Source of the DNA: Azospirillum sp. TSH100
GTDB taxonomy: Bacteria > Pseudomonadota > Alphaproteobacteria > Azospirillales > Azospirillaceae
Length of the DNA: 64,000 nucleotides
Assembly (NCBI RefSeq): GCF_004923295.1
Contig: NZ_CP039639.1
Location: forward strand, 296,501 to 360,500
Direction: 5' to 3'
Shown here: positions 52,526-64,000 of the stretch, in pieces
Numbering within the stretch: the stretch's first letter is position 1
How the letters are laid out: every line of letters begins with the position of its first letter
Made by a program: the position numbers and the translations under genes
Notes under the pieces: generated by a model
Told to the model about the DNA's origin: nothing
Seen by the model: the letters and a program-made list of their open reading frames with translations, nothing else
Database searches by the model: none

Positions 52526-52732
52526 AGGCGGCGGTCGGGCAACTCTCCGAACCGGCAAGCCGATGGTTAATGGGTTCGTGGATCGCAGGCCAGGAAGGCG
52601 GCCGATCAGGACGGTGTGGCGGCCGGATCTTTTGCAAACATAAGGTCTTTCCCTGATCGCGAGCTTTACCCTCATACTTTGGTATAGGCTTTGCTGCTTT
52701 GGCCATGGTTCAATGCAAACGGAAGCATCACC

Positions 52733-52930
52733 ATGGCATTCACCGTCACCATCGCCCCCTGCCGCACCGATCGGATGCCGAATGGCCGGATGCGGCTACC
52801 GATGCAACTGTTCGAAATCGCCCAGGCGATGTCGGACGACTGCGATGGTGAACCGATCCGCATTCTGGATTCGGATGGCCATGAAGCTGCCGTGATCGGT
52901 CGCCGCGACGTGGACGTCGAGCTGTTCTGA
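52733..52930 (+). CDS. Small hypothetical protein (65 aa)
   Basis: The ATG at 52733 is preceded by GGAAG. The product (MAFTVTIAPCRTDRMPNGRM, RLPMQLFEIAQAMSDDCDGE, PIRILDSDGHEAAVIGRRDV) is acidic with a beta-alpha-beta-like pattern. No signal peptide or known domain is seen. The start at 52691 would add 14 residues without a ribosome binding site. Whether it is translated is uncertain but base composition by codon position is coding-like. Confidence 0.6.
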   Translation: MAFTVTIAPCRTDRMPNGRMRLPMQLFEIAQAMSDDCDGEPIRILDSDGHEAAVIGRRDVDVELF

Positions 52931-52954
52931 GGACGGGGGCGTGGCGTCCGTCGC

Positions 52955-54084
52955 TCACTCCTCCTCGTCGCAATAGCGGCTAGCGATGTCCTTGAACTCG
53001 TCCTCCACGGCGGAGAAGGCGGCGACCACGGACGGGTCGAAATGGCTGCCGCTGCCTTCCCGGATGATCGCCGCCGCCTTTTCGTGCGGGAAGGGCGGCT
53101 TGTAGCAGCGGCGGCTGATCAGCGCGTCATAGACGTCGGCGACCGCCATCAGCCGGGCGGACAGCGGAATCGCCTCCCCTGCCAGCCCCCGGGGATAGCC
53201 GGTGCCGTCCCAGCGTTCATGGTGGCCGTGGGCGATCTCCCGCGCGATGCGCAGGAAGGAGCTTTCGCCGGCCATGGCGAGTTCCGCCTGCCCTTCGGCG
53301 GCGAAGATGGCGTCATGGCCCAGAGCCGCATGGGTCTTCATCACATGGAATTCGTCGTCGCTCAGCTTTCCCGGCTTCAGCAGGATAGAATCCGGTATGC
53401 CGACCTTGCCGACATCGTGCAGCGGCGCCGATTTGTAGAGCAGTTCGATGGTTTCCTCGTCCAGCTGGCCGGCATGGCCCGGATCGCGGCTGAGATGGAG
53501 GGCGAGTGCCAGCACATAGTTCTGGGTGCGGCGGATGTGGTTGCCTGTCTCGTTGTCGCGGGTTTCCGCCAGCGACGCCATGGCGCGGATGGTGGCGTCC
53601 TGGGCGTGCAGCAGGTCGCGTGTCCGCTCCGCCACCCGCTCCTCCAGCTGCCGGTTCTGGTCGGCGAGCGCACGCCTCGCCTCACGCAGGGCGATGTGGG
53701 TGCGGACGCGGGCCAGAACCACCGGCGGGGAGATCGGCTTGGTGATGTAATCGACGGCGCCCACCTCGAACCCGCGGGTTTCGTCATGGACCTGTCCCAT
53801 GGCGGTGATGAAGATCACCGGCACGTCGCGGATGCGGGCATCCTCCTTCAGCCTGCGGCAGACCTCCACCCCGTCCATGCCCGGCATCATCACGTCCAGC
53901 AGGATCAGGTCGGGCAGCGGATCGCCGGCCAGACGGGCGAGCGCCTGCGGGCCGTCCTTCGCCACGATGAGGCCATAGCTCTCGCGCAGCAGGTCGGCCA
54001 TGACCTTCAGGTTGATCGGCTCGTCATCGACGATCAGGATGCGCGGCTTGTCGCCGTTCGGCCGTCCAACCGGGTGCGGCAGGC

Positions 54085-54088
<4 letters not shown>
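52955..54088 (-). CDS. HD-GYP response regulator (putative cyclic-di-GMP phosphodiesterase)
   Basis: From the ATG at 54088 the protein is 377 residues. The receiver has ILIVDDEPINL, phospho-acceptor Asp65 in LILLDVMMPG and Lys117 in YITKPISP. A coiled linker (REARRALADQNRQLEERVAE) leads to an HD-GYP domain with HD at 224-225 (APLHDVGKVGIPD), the second HHERWDGTGYPRG motif (GTGYP 295-299) and RLMAVADVYDAL. Active-site residues appear complete, so it should hydrolyse c-di-GMP on phosphorylation. It overlaps the hybrid kinase gene by ATGA and is last in that operon. Confidence 0.93.
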
Positions 54089-58017
<3,929 letters not shown>

Positions 58018-58021
58018 GCGG

Positions 58022-59170
58022 TCAGCGTTCCGTCAGCAGGGCGACCGTCATCGTCTGGTTGTGCAGTCGGCAATCGACCAGATCGCGCATCGGTCCGATC
58101 TCGCCATAGGAGTAGAAGCCGGCCAGCACGGCGCGGGCCCCCATGCGGTCGGCGACGGCCTGCACCTCCTCCTCCACCCGGTCGCCCAACACCAGCTTGC
58201 GTCCGACGCAGCTGACCAGCAGGGCGAGCCGGTCGCCGATCGTTTCCCCCGCCATAGTGTCGGCAGCCGCGGCGGCGGCAATGGAGCCGGCCTGCTCCGC
58301 CCCGTCGACCAGCCCGTCGGTGCTGGCGTGCATCAGCCGCAGGTAAAAGCCTTCCTCCACCGTGCCGGCCAGGATCAGGCCGCCGGCCGCCTCGTCGATG
58401 CCGAGAATGGTGCGGATCAGCCCGACTGAATCATGATTGCCGTTCAGCAGCTCGAACGGGAACAGCAGGCCCGAGGCCGGCAGGTCGCGGGCATAGTCGC
58501 CGAGATAGCGTTTGTAGACGTTCAGTGCCGGCTCGCCGTCCAGTTGGAGCAGCCGGTTGCCGACCGACTTGGTCACCTTGCGCGCCGGTCCGAACGGCTC
58601 CCACCCGCCGACGGAGCCGAGGCCGAGTTGCAGCCCTTCGCCGTACAGCCCGACCGCCACCGCGCGTCCATCCGAGACGCCGGACGGGCCCAGCACCAGC
58701 GTACGGACGAAGGAGCCGCCGTCGCCGGCCAGACCGCCCGACACCGGAATGCCCGCCGGCAGGCGGGACGACAGCCCGTCGATCAGCGCGCTGCCGTTGA
58801 CCCCGACGCCGCGGGCGAACAACAGCACTCCCGACAGGCCGGGCCGGGCAATCAGCGCCTCCCCCAGGATCTCGCCCGCACGCTGGCTTTCGTCGGCACA
58901 GGCGATGTTGGCTTCCGCCGCGGCGACGGCGCCGCCCCGGTCGAAGCGGATGGCGGTGACGATGCAGGTCCCGTCGAGGACACAGTCGCCGGCGATCTCG
59001 CCCGCCGTACTGCATCCCACCGTCACGGCGCCCGGAAAGGCGGTCGCCAGCCGGGTGGCGAAGTCCGGGCTGTCTAAGATGTCAACGGATCCGAAAACCA
59101 GCAGGAGATCGGCGGACTGTGGAGACAGTTCCTCCGCCGGAGATGAGAATGCCGACTGCCAGACCCGCAT
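58022..59170 (-). CDS. FIST-domain sensor protein (candidate NosP-like)
   Basis: The ATG at 59170 with GGGGAG just upstream is chosen over a TTG twelve bases before it, giving 382 residues. FIST_N features include ADLLLVFGSVD, VGCSTAGEI (51-59) and SGGLAGDGGSF; FIST_C features include LRTILGID-like sequence, GFYLRLMHAST and GFYSYGEIGP (351-360). Only three histidines are present (246, 281, 370). FIST proteins bind small ligands; the heme-binding NosP class senses nitric oxide and is encoded beside hybrid kinases and c-di-GMP enzymes, exactly this setting. Heme binding itself cannot be seen from sequence. Confidence 0.9.
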   Translation of the reverse strand: MRVWQSAFSSPAEELSPQSADLLLVFGSVDILDSPDFATRLATAFPGAVTVGCSTAGEIAGDCVLDGTCIVTAIRFDRGGAVAAAEANIACADESQRAGEILGEALIARPGLSGVLLFARGVGVNGSALIDGLSSRLPAGIPVSGGLAGDGGSFVRTLVLGPSGVSDGRAVAVGLYGEGLQLGLGSVGGWEPFGPARKVTKSVGNRLLQLDGEPALNVYKRYLGDYARDLPASGLLFPFELLNGNHDSVGLIRTILGIDEAAGGLILAGTVEEGFYLRLMHASTDGLVDGAEQAGSIAAAAAADTMAGETIGDRLALLVSCVGRKLVLGDRVEEEVQAVADRMGARAVLAGFYSYGEIGPMRDLVDCRLHNQTMTVALLTER

Positions 59171-59507
59171 GCCTCTCCCCAATCACCGGTGACGTCCGCC
59201 ATGAGACTATCATGCGGCCGGGCCGGGGAAGAGGGCCTATAACATTCGGGGGCTGCGGATGGTCATAATGACGCACGCCCCGAAAGCCGGCCCATTGTGT
59301 CGGGCTGAAATGGTTATGTACCGCAAAAGCATAAAAAGTGAGTTCCCCTGTAAGGATCTGTCAACCACACTGCGGTATGGTTGGCTTGCCAAGCAGTGTG
59401 GGGCGGAACAATCCCTGGGAGCGGGGGAGCGGCCTACAGCGGGCAAGAACGAATAAGAGCGGGCGAAAAGCCCAACTTGGACGCATTTTCCGGGGAGCAG
59501 GACGCAT
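59171..59507 (+). promoter_or_regulatory. Leader region of the chemoreceptor gene with a structured inverted repeat
   Basis: These 337 bases lie between the divergent FIST and chemoreceptor genes. CCACACTGC (59365-59373) and GCAGTGTGG (59393-59401) form a perfect nine-pair stem that encloses a smaller TTGGC-TT-GCCAA hairpin (59381-59392). GGGCGAAAAGCCC-like sequence (about 59461-59473) forms another small stem. GGGGAGCAGGA precedes the ATG. A c-di-GMP (GEMM-I) riboswitch was considered but its conserved core is absent. Confidence 0.4.
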
Positions 59508-62144
59508 ATGACGATGGACGCGCGCGACGACACCTCGATGCCCGACCGCCCAACCGGTGCCGCAGGCGGCCGCAGGATGGGGGTGCGCGGCAAGCTTCTG
59601 CTCGCCTTCGCCGGCATGGCCGGCATGACGGTCGCCGCCAGCATGGTCGGTCTGACGTCCTTTTCGGCGGTGGAACGGCCGCTGACGCAGATCGTCGGCA
59701 CCGGCCTGCCGGAGATGGAACTGGCCAAGCGTCTGTCCGGCGAGAGCAGCGGCATCGCCGCCGCCGCCCCTGTGCTGGCGGCGGCGGAAAGCCAGAGCGA
59801 GCGCGAGCGCGTCTATGGCGAGATCATGGGCAACGGCAAGACGCTGGGCGCCCTGGTGGAGGAACTGGCGTCACACCGGTCAGGGGATTCCCGGATCGGC
59901 GAGCTGCGCGCCAAGACCCAGGGTCTGATCGCGACCTTGGAGCGTGGCAACGCCGCCGCCAACCTGCGCCTGTCCGTCCGCGGCACGCGCGAGACGATGG
60001 TGGCCGATCTGGCCAAGGCCTACGACGTCTTCCTCGGCCTACTCGCTCCCCTGACCGACAAGGCCGGCGCCACCCTGCGTGGCAAGGGCGAAACGCTGGA
60101 CAGCAGCACCGAGCGCGACATGAACGCCCTGGGCGATGCCGTCCGTTCTCTGATCACCATGTACGAGGTGCGCGGTGACCTGGGCGTCGCATCGGAGTCG
60201 CTGACCCGGGCCGGCAGCGCCGAAACCGCCTTCGCCGTCACGCAATACCAGCAGACCTATCTGGAAGCGGCCGCCCGCATGGTCAGCGCCACCGCCCAGG
60301 TCGGCAGCCGGCTGAGCAAGGAGACCTCCGACGGGCTGGACGCCTTCTTCCAGTTGGGAGACGGTGCCACCGGTGTCTTCGACCTCCGCCGCAAGGCGCT
60401 GGAACTGCCGACGGGCAGCGCCGAGCGTGACGCCATCCGTCAGAAGACGACCGAAATCCTGACCGATGCCGCCCGCCGGCAGGCCGCCCTGCTCGACCAG
60501 ATGGAATCGCCGCTGATGCGGCTGAAAGCCGAGATCAAGCTTTCGAGTGTCAACGTCCGATCGCAGACCCGCGATTCCATGCAGGATTTGCTGGGCGATG
60601 GTTTGGTCCGCTTCCGCACATACCTGGAGTTGTCGACCTACGCGTCCACCACCGTCGGCGCGCTGAACGAGGCGACGCAGGCGCCCAGCGCCGATCGGCT
60701 CGCCATGCTGGAAACCCGCTTCACCGCCGCCGCCAAGGCGATGGAGGAGCGGCTGAAGGTGCTGAAGGCGGCGGGGGACATCGGTCTTCCGAAGCTGGTC
60801 GAGAGTGCAGAGGCGCTGGCCGGTTTCGGCAAGGGCGACAACAGTCTGTTCAAGCTCCGCCGCTCCGAACTCGACGCCGCCGCCGAGAACGAGAAGGTTC
60901 TGGCGGAAAACCGCCAGATCGCCCGGCAGTTCGCCGGCATGATCGACGACCAGATCGCCGCGATGAAGCAGGAGGCGGACGCCGCCGCGGCCGGGGCGAC
61001 CGATGCCCTGTCGGCCGGCCGCAAGATGCTGATCCTGTTCGCGGCCGCCAGCCTGATCGGCGCCGCCGCGCTGGCTTGGTTCGTGGTGGGCCGCAACATC
61101 GTCGCCAGGCTGAGCGCGCTGTCCGACGCCATGCGGGCGATCGCCGCCGGCAACCTGAACGCGGCGATCCCCGCCGCCGGTTCGGACGAGATCGGCGACA
61201 TGACCCGAGCCCTGATGGTGTTCCGCGACACCGCCAACGAGGCGAGCGCTGCCAACGCGCGGGCCGAAGCGGAACGCAGCCGTGCCGCCGGCGAACGCCG
61301 CCGCGCCATGGTCGAGATGGCGGAGAATTTCGAGAGCAGCGTCCGCGGCGTGCTTGACCGCGTCGCCCGCGCCGCCGGCGAGATGCAGGACATGGCCCAG
61401 CGGATGAGCCGCAACGCCGAGGCCACGACCGGCGAGGCCGCGACCGCCGCCAGCACCTCCCAACAGGCCGAAGGCAGCGTCAAGGCGGTTGCCGCTGCGA
61501 CCGAGGAATTGTCGGCTTCGATCCAGGAGATCGGCAGTCAGGTCCATGCTTCCAGCCAGATCGCCCGCAAGGCGGCGACCGAGGCCGAACGCACCGACCG
61601 CACGGTCGAGGGGCTGTCGCAGTCGGCCAACAAGATCGGCGAGGTGGTTCAGCTGATCAACGACATCGCCAGCCAGACCAACCTGCTGGCGCTGAACGCG
61701 ACCATCGAAGCGGCCCGTGCCGGCGAGGCGGGGAAAGGCTTCGCCGTGGTGGCGAGCGAGGTGAAAAGCCTTGCCAACCAGACCGGCAAGGCGACGGAGG
61801 AAATCTCCAGCCAGATCCAGGCGATGCAGGCGGTAACGCAGGACGCGGTGGACGCCATCCGCTCAATCGCCGGCACCATCCGCGAGATCAACGAGATCGC
61901 CGCCACCGTCGCCGCCGCGGTGGAACAGCAGAGTGCCGCCACCCGCGAGATCGCCCGCAATGTCGGCGAAGCCGCCGACGGCACCCAGCATGTCCGGCGC
62001 AACATCGATTCCGTCGCCCGCGCCGCCGCGGAATCCGGCGAGTCAGCCACCCGGGTGCTGACCGCCTCCTCCACCGTTGCGGACGAGGTGCGCTCGCTGG
62101 GCTCGCAGGTCGATAGTCTGGTCAACCGTATGCGGGCGGGCTGA
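59508..62144 (+). CDS. Transmembrane methyl-accepting chemotaxis protein with large periplasmic helical sensor (878 aa)
   Basis: An 878-residue receptor: TM1 about 28-48, an all-helical periplasmic sensor of about 460 residues, TM2 about 508-528 (AAASLIGAAALAWFVVG), HAMP (ARLSALSDAMRAIAAGNLNA), then a full signalling domain with tip LLALNATIEAARAGEAGKGF. The sensor ends with FKLRRSELDAAAENEKVLAENRQIA, which parallels the same position in the 32104-34713 receptor, so the two are probable paralogues with TorS/HBM-like sensors. The C-terminus (LVNRMRAG) lacks a CheR-tethering pentapeptide. It is divergent from the FIST operon. Confidence 0.93.
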   Translation: MTMDARDDTSMPDRPTGAAGGRRMGVRGKLLLAFAGMAGMTVAASMVGLTSFSAVERPLTQIVGTGLPEMELAKRLSGESSGIAAAAPVLAAAESQSERERVYGEIMGNGKTLGALVEELASHRSGDSRIGELRAKTQGLIATLERGNAAANLRLSVRGTRETMVADLAKAYDVFLGLLAPLTDKAGATLRGKGETLDSSTERDMNALGDAVRSLITMYEVRGDLGVASESLTRAGSAETAFAVTQYQQTYLEAAARMVSATAQVGSRLSKETSDGLDAFFQLGDGATGVFDLRRKALELPTGSAERDAIRQKTTEILTDAARRQAALLDQMESPLMRLKAEIKLSSVNVRSQTRDSMQDLLGDGLVRFRTYLELSTYASTTVGALNEATQAPSADRLAMLETRFTAAAKAMEERLKVLKAAGDIGLPKLVESAEALAGFGKGDNSLFKLRRSELDAAAENEKVLAENRQIARQFAGMIDDQIAAMKQEADAAAAGATDALSAGRKMLILFAAASLIGAAALAWFVVGRNIVARLSALSDAMRAIAAGNLNAAIPAAGSDEIGDMTRALMVFRDTANEASAANARAEAERSRAAGERRRAMVEMAENFESSVRGVLDRVARAAGEMQDMAQRMSRNAEATTGEAATAASTSQQAEGSVKAVAAATEELSASIQEIGSQVHASSQIARKAATEAERTDRTVEGLSQSANKIGEVVQLINDIASQTNLLALNATIEAARAGEAGKGFAVVASEVKSLANQTGKATEEISSQIQAMQAVTQDAVDAIRSIAGTIREINEIAATVAAAVEQQSAATREIARNVGEAADGTQHVRRNIDSVARAAAESGESATRVLTASSTVADEVRSLGSQVDSLVNRMRAG

Positions 62145-62170
62145 CCGATCAGCCATTCCACGGAAGCCTG

Positions 62171-62210
62171 AAAAAAAAGCCCCTCTCCCGTCAATGGAGA
62201 GGGGCTTTTT
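62171..62210. terminator. Bidirectional intrinsic terminator between the chemoreceptor and the 62-residue protein gene
   Basis: An A-run (62171-62178), stem GCCCCTCTCC pairing with GGAGAGGGGC around CGTCAAT, then TTTTT (62206-62210). A-run and T-run flank the same stem, so it can terminate both the chemoreceptor (+) and the small gene ending at 62232 (-). Confidence 0.92.
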
Positions 62211-62231
62211 CCATGCGGAATCCGTCGCTGG

Positions 62232-62420
62232 TCAGCGCCGGGTCTCGACCGTGATCGGCCGCCAGATCACCGCGGCGCCGGCACCGGCACCGCAGGCTCC
62301 GCCGCAAAATTCCTCATGAGTGTCGGTTGCGCCGCCCTGGGTGTTGTTGCCCAGGGTGTTGGTGGTCGCCCGCTGTTGGTGCGGTTGCGCCATTTGCTGC
62401 TGCTGTGACTGAGTGGTCAT
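62232..62420 (-). CDS. Cys/Gly-rich small protein of unknown function (62 aa)
   Basis: AGGAG lies eight bases before the ATG at 62420, a strong ribosome binding site. The product has a Gln/Thr/Asn-rich N-terminus (MTTQSQQQQMAQPHQQRATT), a Gly/Asn middle, then EEFCGGACGAGAGAAVIWRP with two cysteines and a basic end (TVETRR). No membrane or signal segment. The Gln/Asn-rich leader and Cys-Gly-Ala cluster are reminiscent of ribosomally made, modified peptide precursors, but no modification enzyme is adjacent. It is bounded by terminators on both sides and sits in AT-rich DNA on its promoter side. Confidence 0.7.
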   Translation of the reverse strand: MTTQSQQQQMAQPHQQRATTNTLGNNTQGGATDTHEEFCGGACGAGAGAAVIWRPITVETRR

Positions 62421-62614
62421 ACCATTTCTCCTCTCGGGGAGGCATGAGGTATCAAAATACTCATCAGTGTTCAACCAGGATTTTTCGTCGATATTTCGTG
62501 ACTTATTTTGGCTTTTTCCCCGAAATCCGCAGTTTGTTTTGCAATGCCGAAGAGTTGGCCGTGCAGCGCACAAGAGTAGAGCAAGGCGGACCAACCCATT
62601 TGTCCACAAACATA

Positions 62615-62648
62615 AAACGCCCTTCCTCTTGGCTGAGGAAGGGCGTTT
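62615..62648 (-). terminator. Intrinsic terminator after the PEP carboxylase gene
   Basis: AAACGCCCTTCCTC (62615-62628) and GAGGAAGGGCGTTT (62635-62648) are perfect 14-base inverted repeats around a six-base loop. On the minus strand the right arm ends GTTTTATG, and the stem starts 54 bases after the ppc stop. Confidence 0.87.
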
Positions 62649-62702
62649 CCATGGGCAACCATGCGGCGGAACGTCGCCTGTCGCTGCGATGCGGTAACGG
62701 GA

Positions 62703-64000
62703 TCAGCCGCTGTTGCGCAGGCCGGCGGCGATGCCGTTGATGGTCAGGTGGATGCCGCGGGCAATCTGTTCGCCGCTGTCGCTGGTGCGGTGACGCTTCA
62801 GCAGTTCGACCTGCACATGGTTCAGCGGGTCCAGATAGGGGAAGCGGTTGCGGATCGACCGCGCCAGCAGCGGGTTCTTCTCCAAGAGGGCCGTCTGTTC
62901 TGTGATCGCCAGCAGGGCATCGATGCTGTCCTGCCACTCCGCCCGGATACGGGTGAAGATGGCGTCGCGCAGTGCCGGATCCGACACCAGACCGGCATAG
63001 CGGGAGGCGATGGCGATGTTCGACTTGGACAGCACCATGTCCATGTTGGACAGCAGCGTGCTGAAGAAGCCCCAGTCGCGGTGCATGGCGCGCAGCCGCT
63101 CCATGCCGTCGGGATGCTGGGCCAGATAGGCCTTCACCGCCGACCCGAAACCGAACCAGCCCGGCAGCATCAGGCGGCATTGGGCCCAGCTGAACACCCA
63201 GGGAATGGCGCGCAGATCCTCGATGCTGGTCGACTTCTTGCGCGAGGCAGGGCGGCTGCCGATGTTGAGGTTGGCGATCTCACCGATCACCGTCGATTCC
63301 CAGAAATAGGTCTCGAAGCCCTCGGTCTCATAGACCAGCCCGCGATAGGCCTTGAAGGCATGCTCCGACAGTTCTTCCATGGTCTGGAGGAACAGGTCGG
63401 TGCAGGGGGCGGCCGATTCCGGGTGCAGCAACGTTGCTTCGAGCGTCGCCGCCGCCAGCGTTTCCAGGTTGCGGCGGCCGACTTCCGGGTTGGAATATTT
63501 GCCGGCGATGACCTCGCCCTGTTCGGTGATGCGGATGGCTCCCTGTACGGCACCGGCCGGCTGGGCCAGGATCGCCTGATAGCTGGGGCCGCCGCCGCGG
63601 CCGACCGAGCCGCCGCGGCCATGGAACAGCCGCAGCCGCACGCCATGCTTGGCGAACACCTCGACCAGCGCGATCTCGGCCTTGTACAGCTCCCAGCCGG
63701 AGGTGAGGAACCCGCCGTCCTTGTTGCTGTCCGAATAGCCGAGCATCACCTCCTGAAGATTGCCGCGGCTTTCCAGGAAGCGCCGGTAGGTCGGGATCGA
63801 CAGCAGCCGGTCCATGGTGGCGGCACAGTTGCGCAGATCGCCGATGGTCTCGAACAGCGGCGCGATGTTCAGGTCCAGCGCCTTGTCCTTCGGCCGCAGC
63901 AGCCCGGCTTCCTTCAGCAGGACGGCGACCTCCAGGATGTCCGACACGCCGTCGGTCTTGGAGATGACGCAGTTCACCACCGCATCGGCGCCGAAGCGGG
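62703..64000 (-). CDS. ppc: Phosphoenolpyruvate carboxylase, C-terminal part (5' end outside window)
   Basis: The frame stays open to the window end, giving about 432 C-terminal residues starting RFGADAVVNCVISKTD. Hallmarks include VMLGYSDSNKDGGFLTSGWELY, the catalytic FHGRGGSVGRGGGP and QGEVIAGKYSNPEVGRRNLE, then RAIPWVFSWAQCR and the normal terminus GLRNSG. These show an intact catalytic core: His/Arg of the phosphate-binding GRGGSVGRGG loop and the QNTG-like end (GIAAGLRNSG). The enzyme carboxylates PEP to oxaloacetate to refill the TCA cycle. A terminator lies downstream. Confidence 0.97.
   Translation of the reverse strand, partial: RFGADAVVNCVISKTDGVSDILEVAVLLKEAGLLRPKDKALDLNIAPLFETIGDLRNCAATMDRLLSIPTYRRFLESRGNLQEVMLGYSDSNKDGGFLTSGWELYKAEIALVEVFAKHGVRLRLFHGRGGSVGRGGGPSYQAILAQPAGAVQGAIRITEQGEVIAGKYSNPEVGRRNLETLAAATLEATLLHPESAAPCTDLFLQTMEELSEHAFKAYRGLVYETEGFETYFWESTVIGEIANLNIGSRPASRKKSTSIEDLRAIPWVFSWAQCRLMLPGWFGFGSAVKAYLAQHPDGMERLRAMHRDWGFFSTLLSNMDMVLSKSNIAIASRYAGLVSDPALRDAIFTRIRAEWQDSIDALLAITEQTALLEKNPLLARSIRNRFPYLDPLNHVQVELLKRHRTSDSGEQIARGIHLTINGIAAGLRNSG

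Noticed and set aside
59400..59500. Possible cyclic-di-GMP (GEMM-I) riboswitch before the chemoreceptor
   Set aside because: GAAA-capped small stem and GC-rich helices are present but the conserved GEMM core and its second tetraloop-receptor helix are not.

Overview
The window reads as chromosomal or large-replicon DNA of a high-GC alphaproteobacterium, most likely an Azospirillum-like member of the Rhodospirillales. This is inferred from the high GC content, strong GC3 bias that opens long antisense frames, abundant chemotaxis and two-component genes, Tat/Sec-exported binding proteins and the liv and pst loci. I see no rRNA, tRNA, CRISPR array, prophage or insertion sequence. About 56 protein genes are supported, densely packed, with many ATGA overlaps.

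Layout. 1-3216: end of a GT39 glycosyltransferase, two small exported proteins and a ROK sugar kinase. 3613-9276: complete branched-chain amino acid (Liv) uptake operon livH-M-G-F, a small membrane protein and the binding protein. 9374-13298: small hypotheticals, a metallo-beta-lactamase-fold hydrolase, an OmpA-like porin and a NarL-type regulator. 13311-18988: a possible exported PPC-domain protein beside a TolC-like channel, a MocR regulator with a repeated GGGACAAT/ATTGTCCC motif, an OmpR-type regulator and a lipoprotein esterase. 19039-24910: two membrane-anchored coiled-coil proteins, MsrB, a duplicated pentapeptide-repeat protein, an orphan BMP-type binding protein and a Bcr/CflA exporter. 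25030-31819: a binding protein paired with a DsrE-like protein, IspE, two hydrolase/methyltransferase genes, a soluble chemoreceptor with a sugar-diacid-type sensor, GloB and a glutathione transferase.

32104-38826: a large transmembrane chemoreceptor, then pstSCAB behind a recognisable Pho box (no phoU). 39079-41376: a compositionally different cassette of a MocR regulator divergent from lysE and a 4-oxalocrotonate-tautomerase-like gene. 41685-48293: Tet-type MFS exporter, YgiQ radical-SAM enzyme, a mirror-image palindromic repeat, an ABC exporter and an SDR. 48319-51255: a three-gene overlapping operon cheC - HWE/HisKA_2 kinase - receiver. 51652-52930: DUF2076-like protein and a 65-residue protein.

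52955-59170 is the most interesting unit: a FIST-domain sensor, a 1310-residue hybrid kinase (PAS-PAS-PAS-HisKA-HATPase-REC-REC-Hpt) and an HD-GYP response regulator, all translationally coupled. By analogy with NosP/NahK systems it is a candidate small-ligand (possibly nitric oxide) to cyclic-di-GMP relay. 59508-64000: a second large chemoreceptor paralogue, a 62-residue Cys/Gly-rich small protein with a strong ribosome binding site, and the C-terminal part of PEP carboxylase running off the window.
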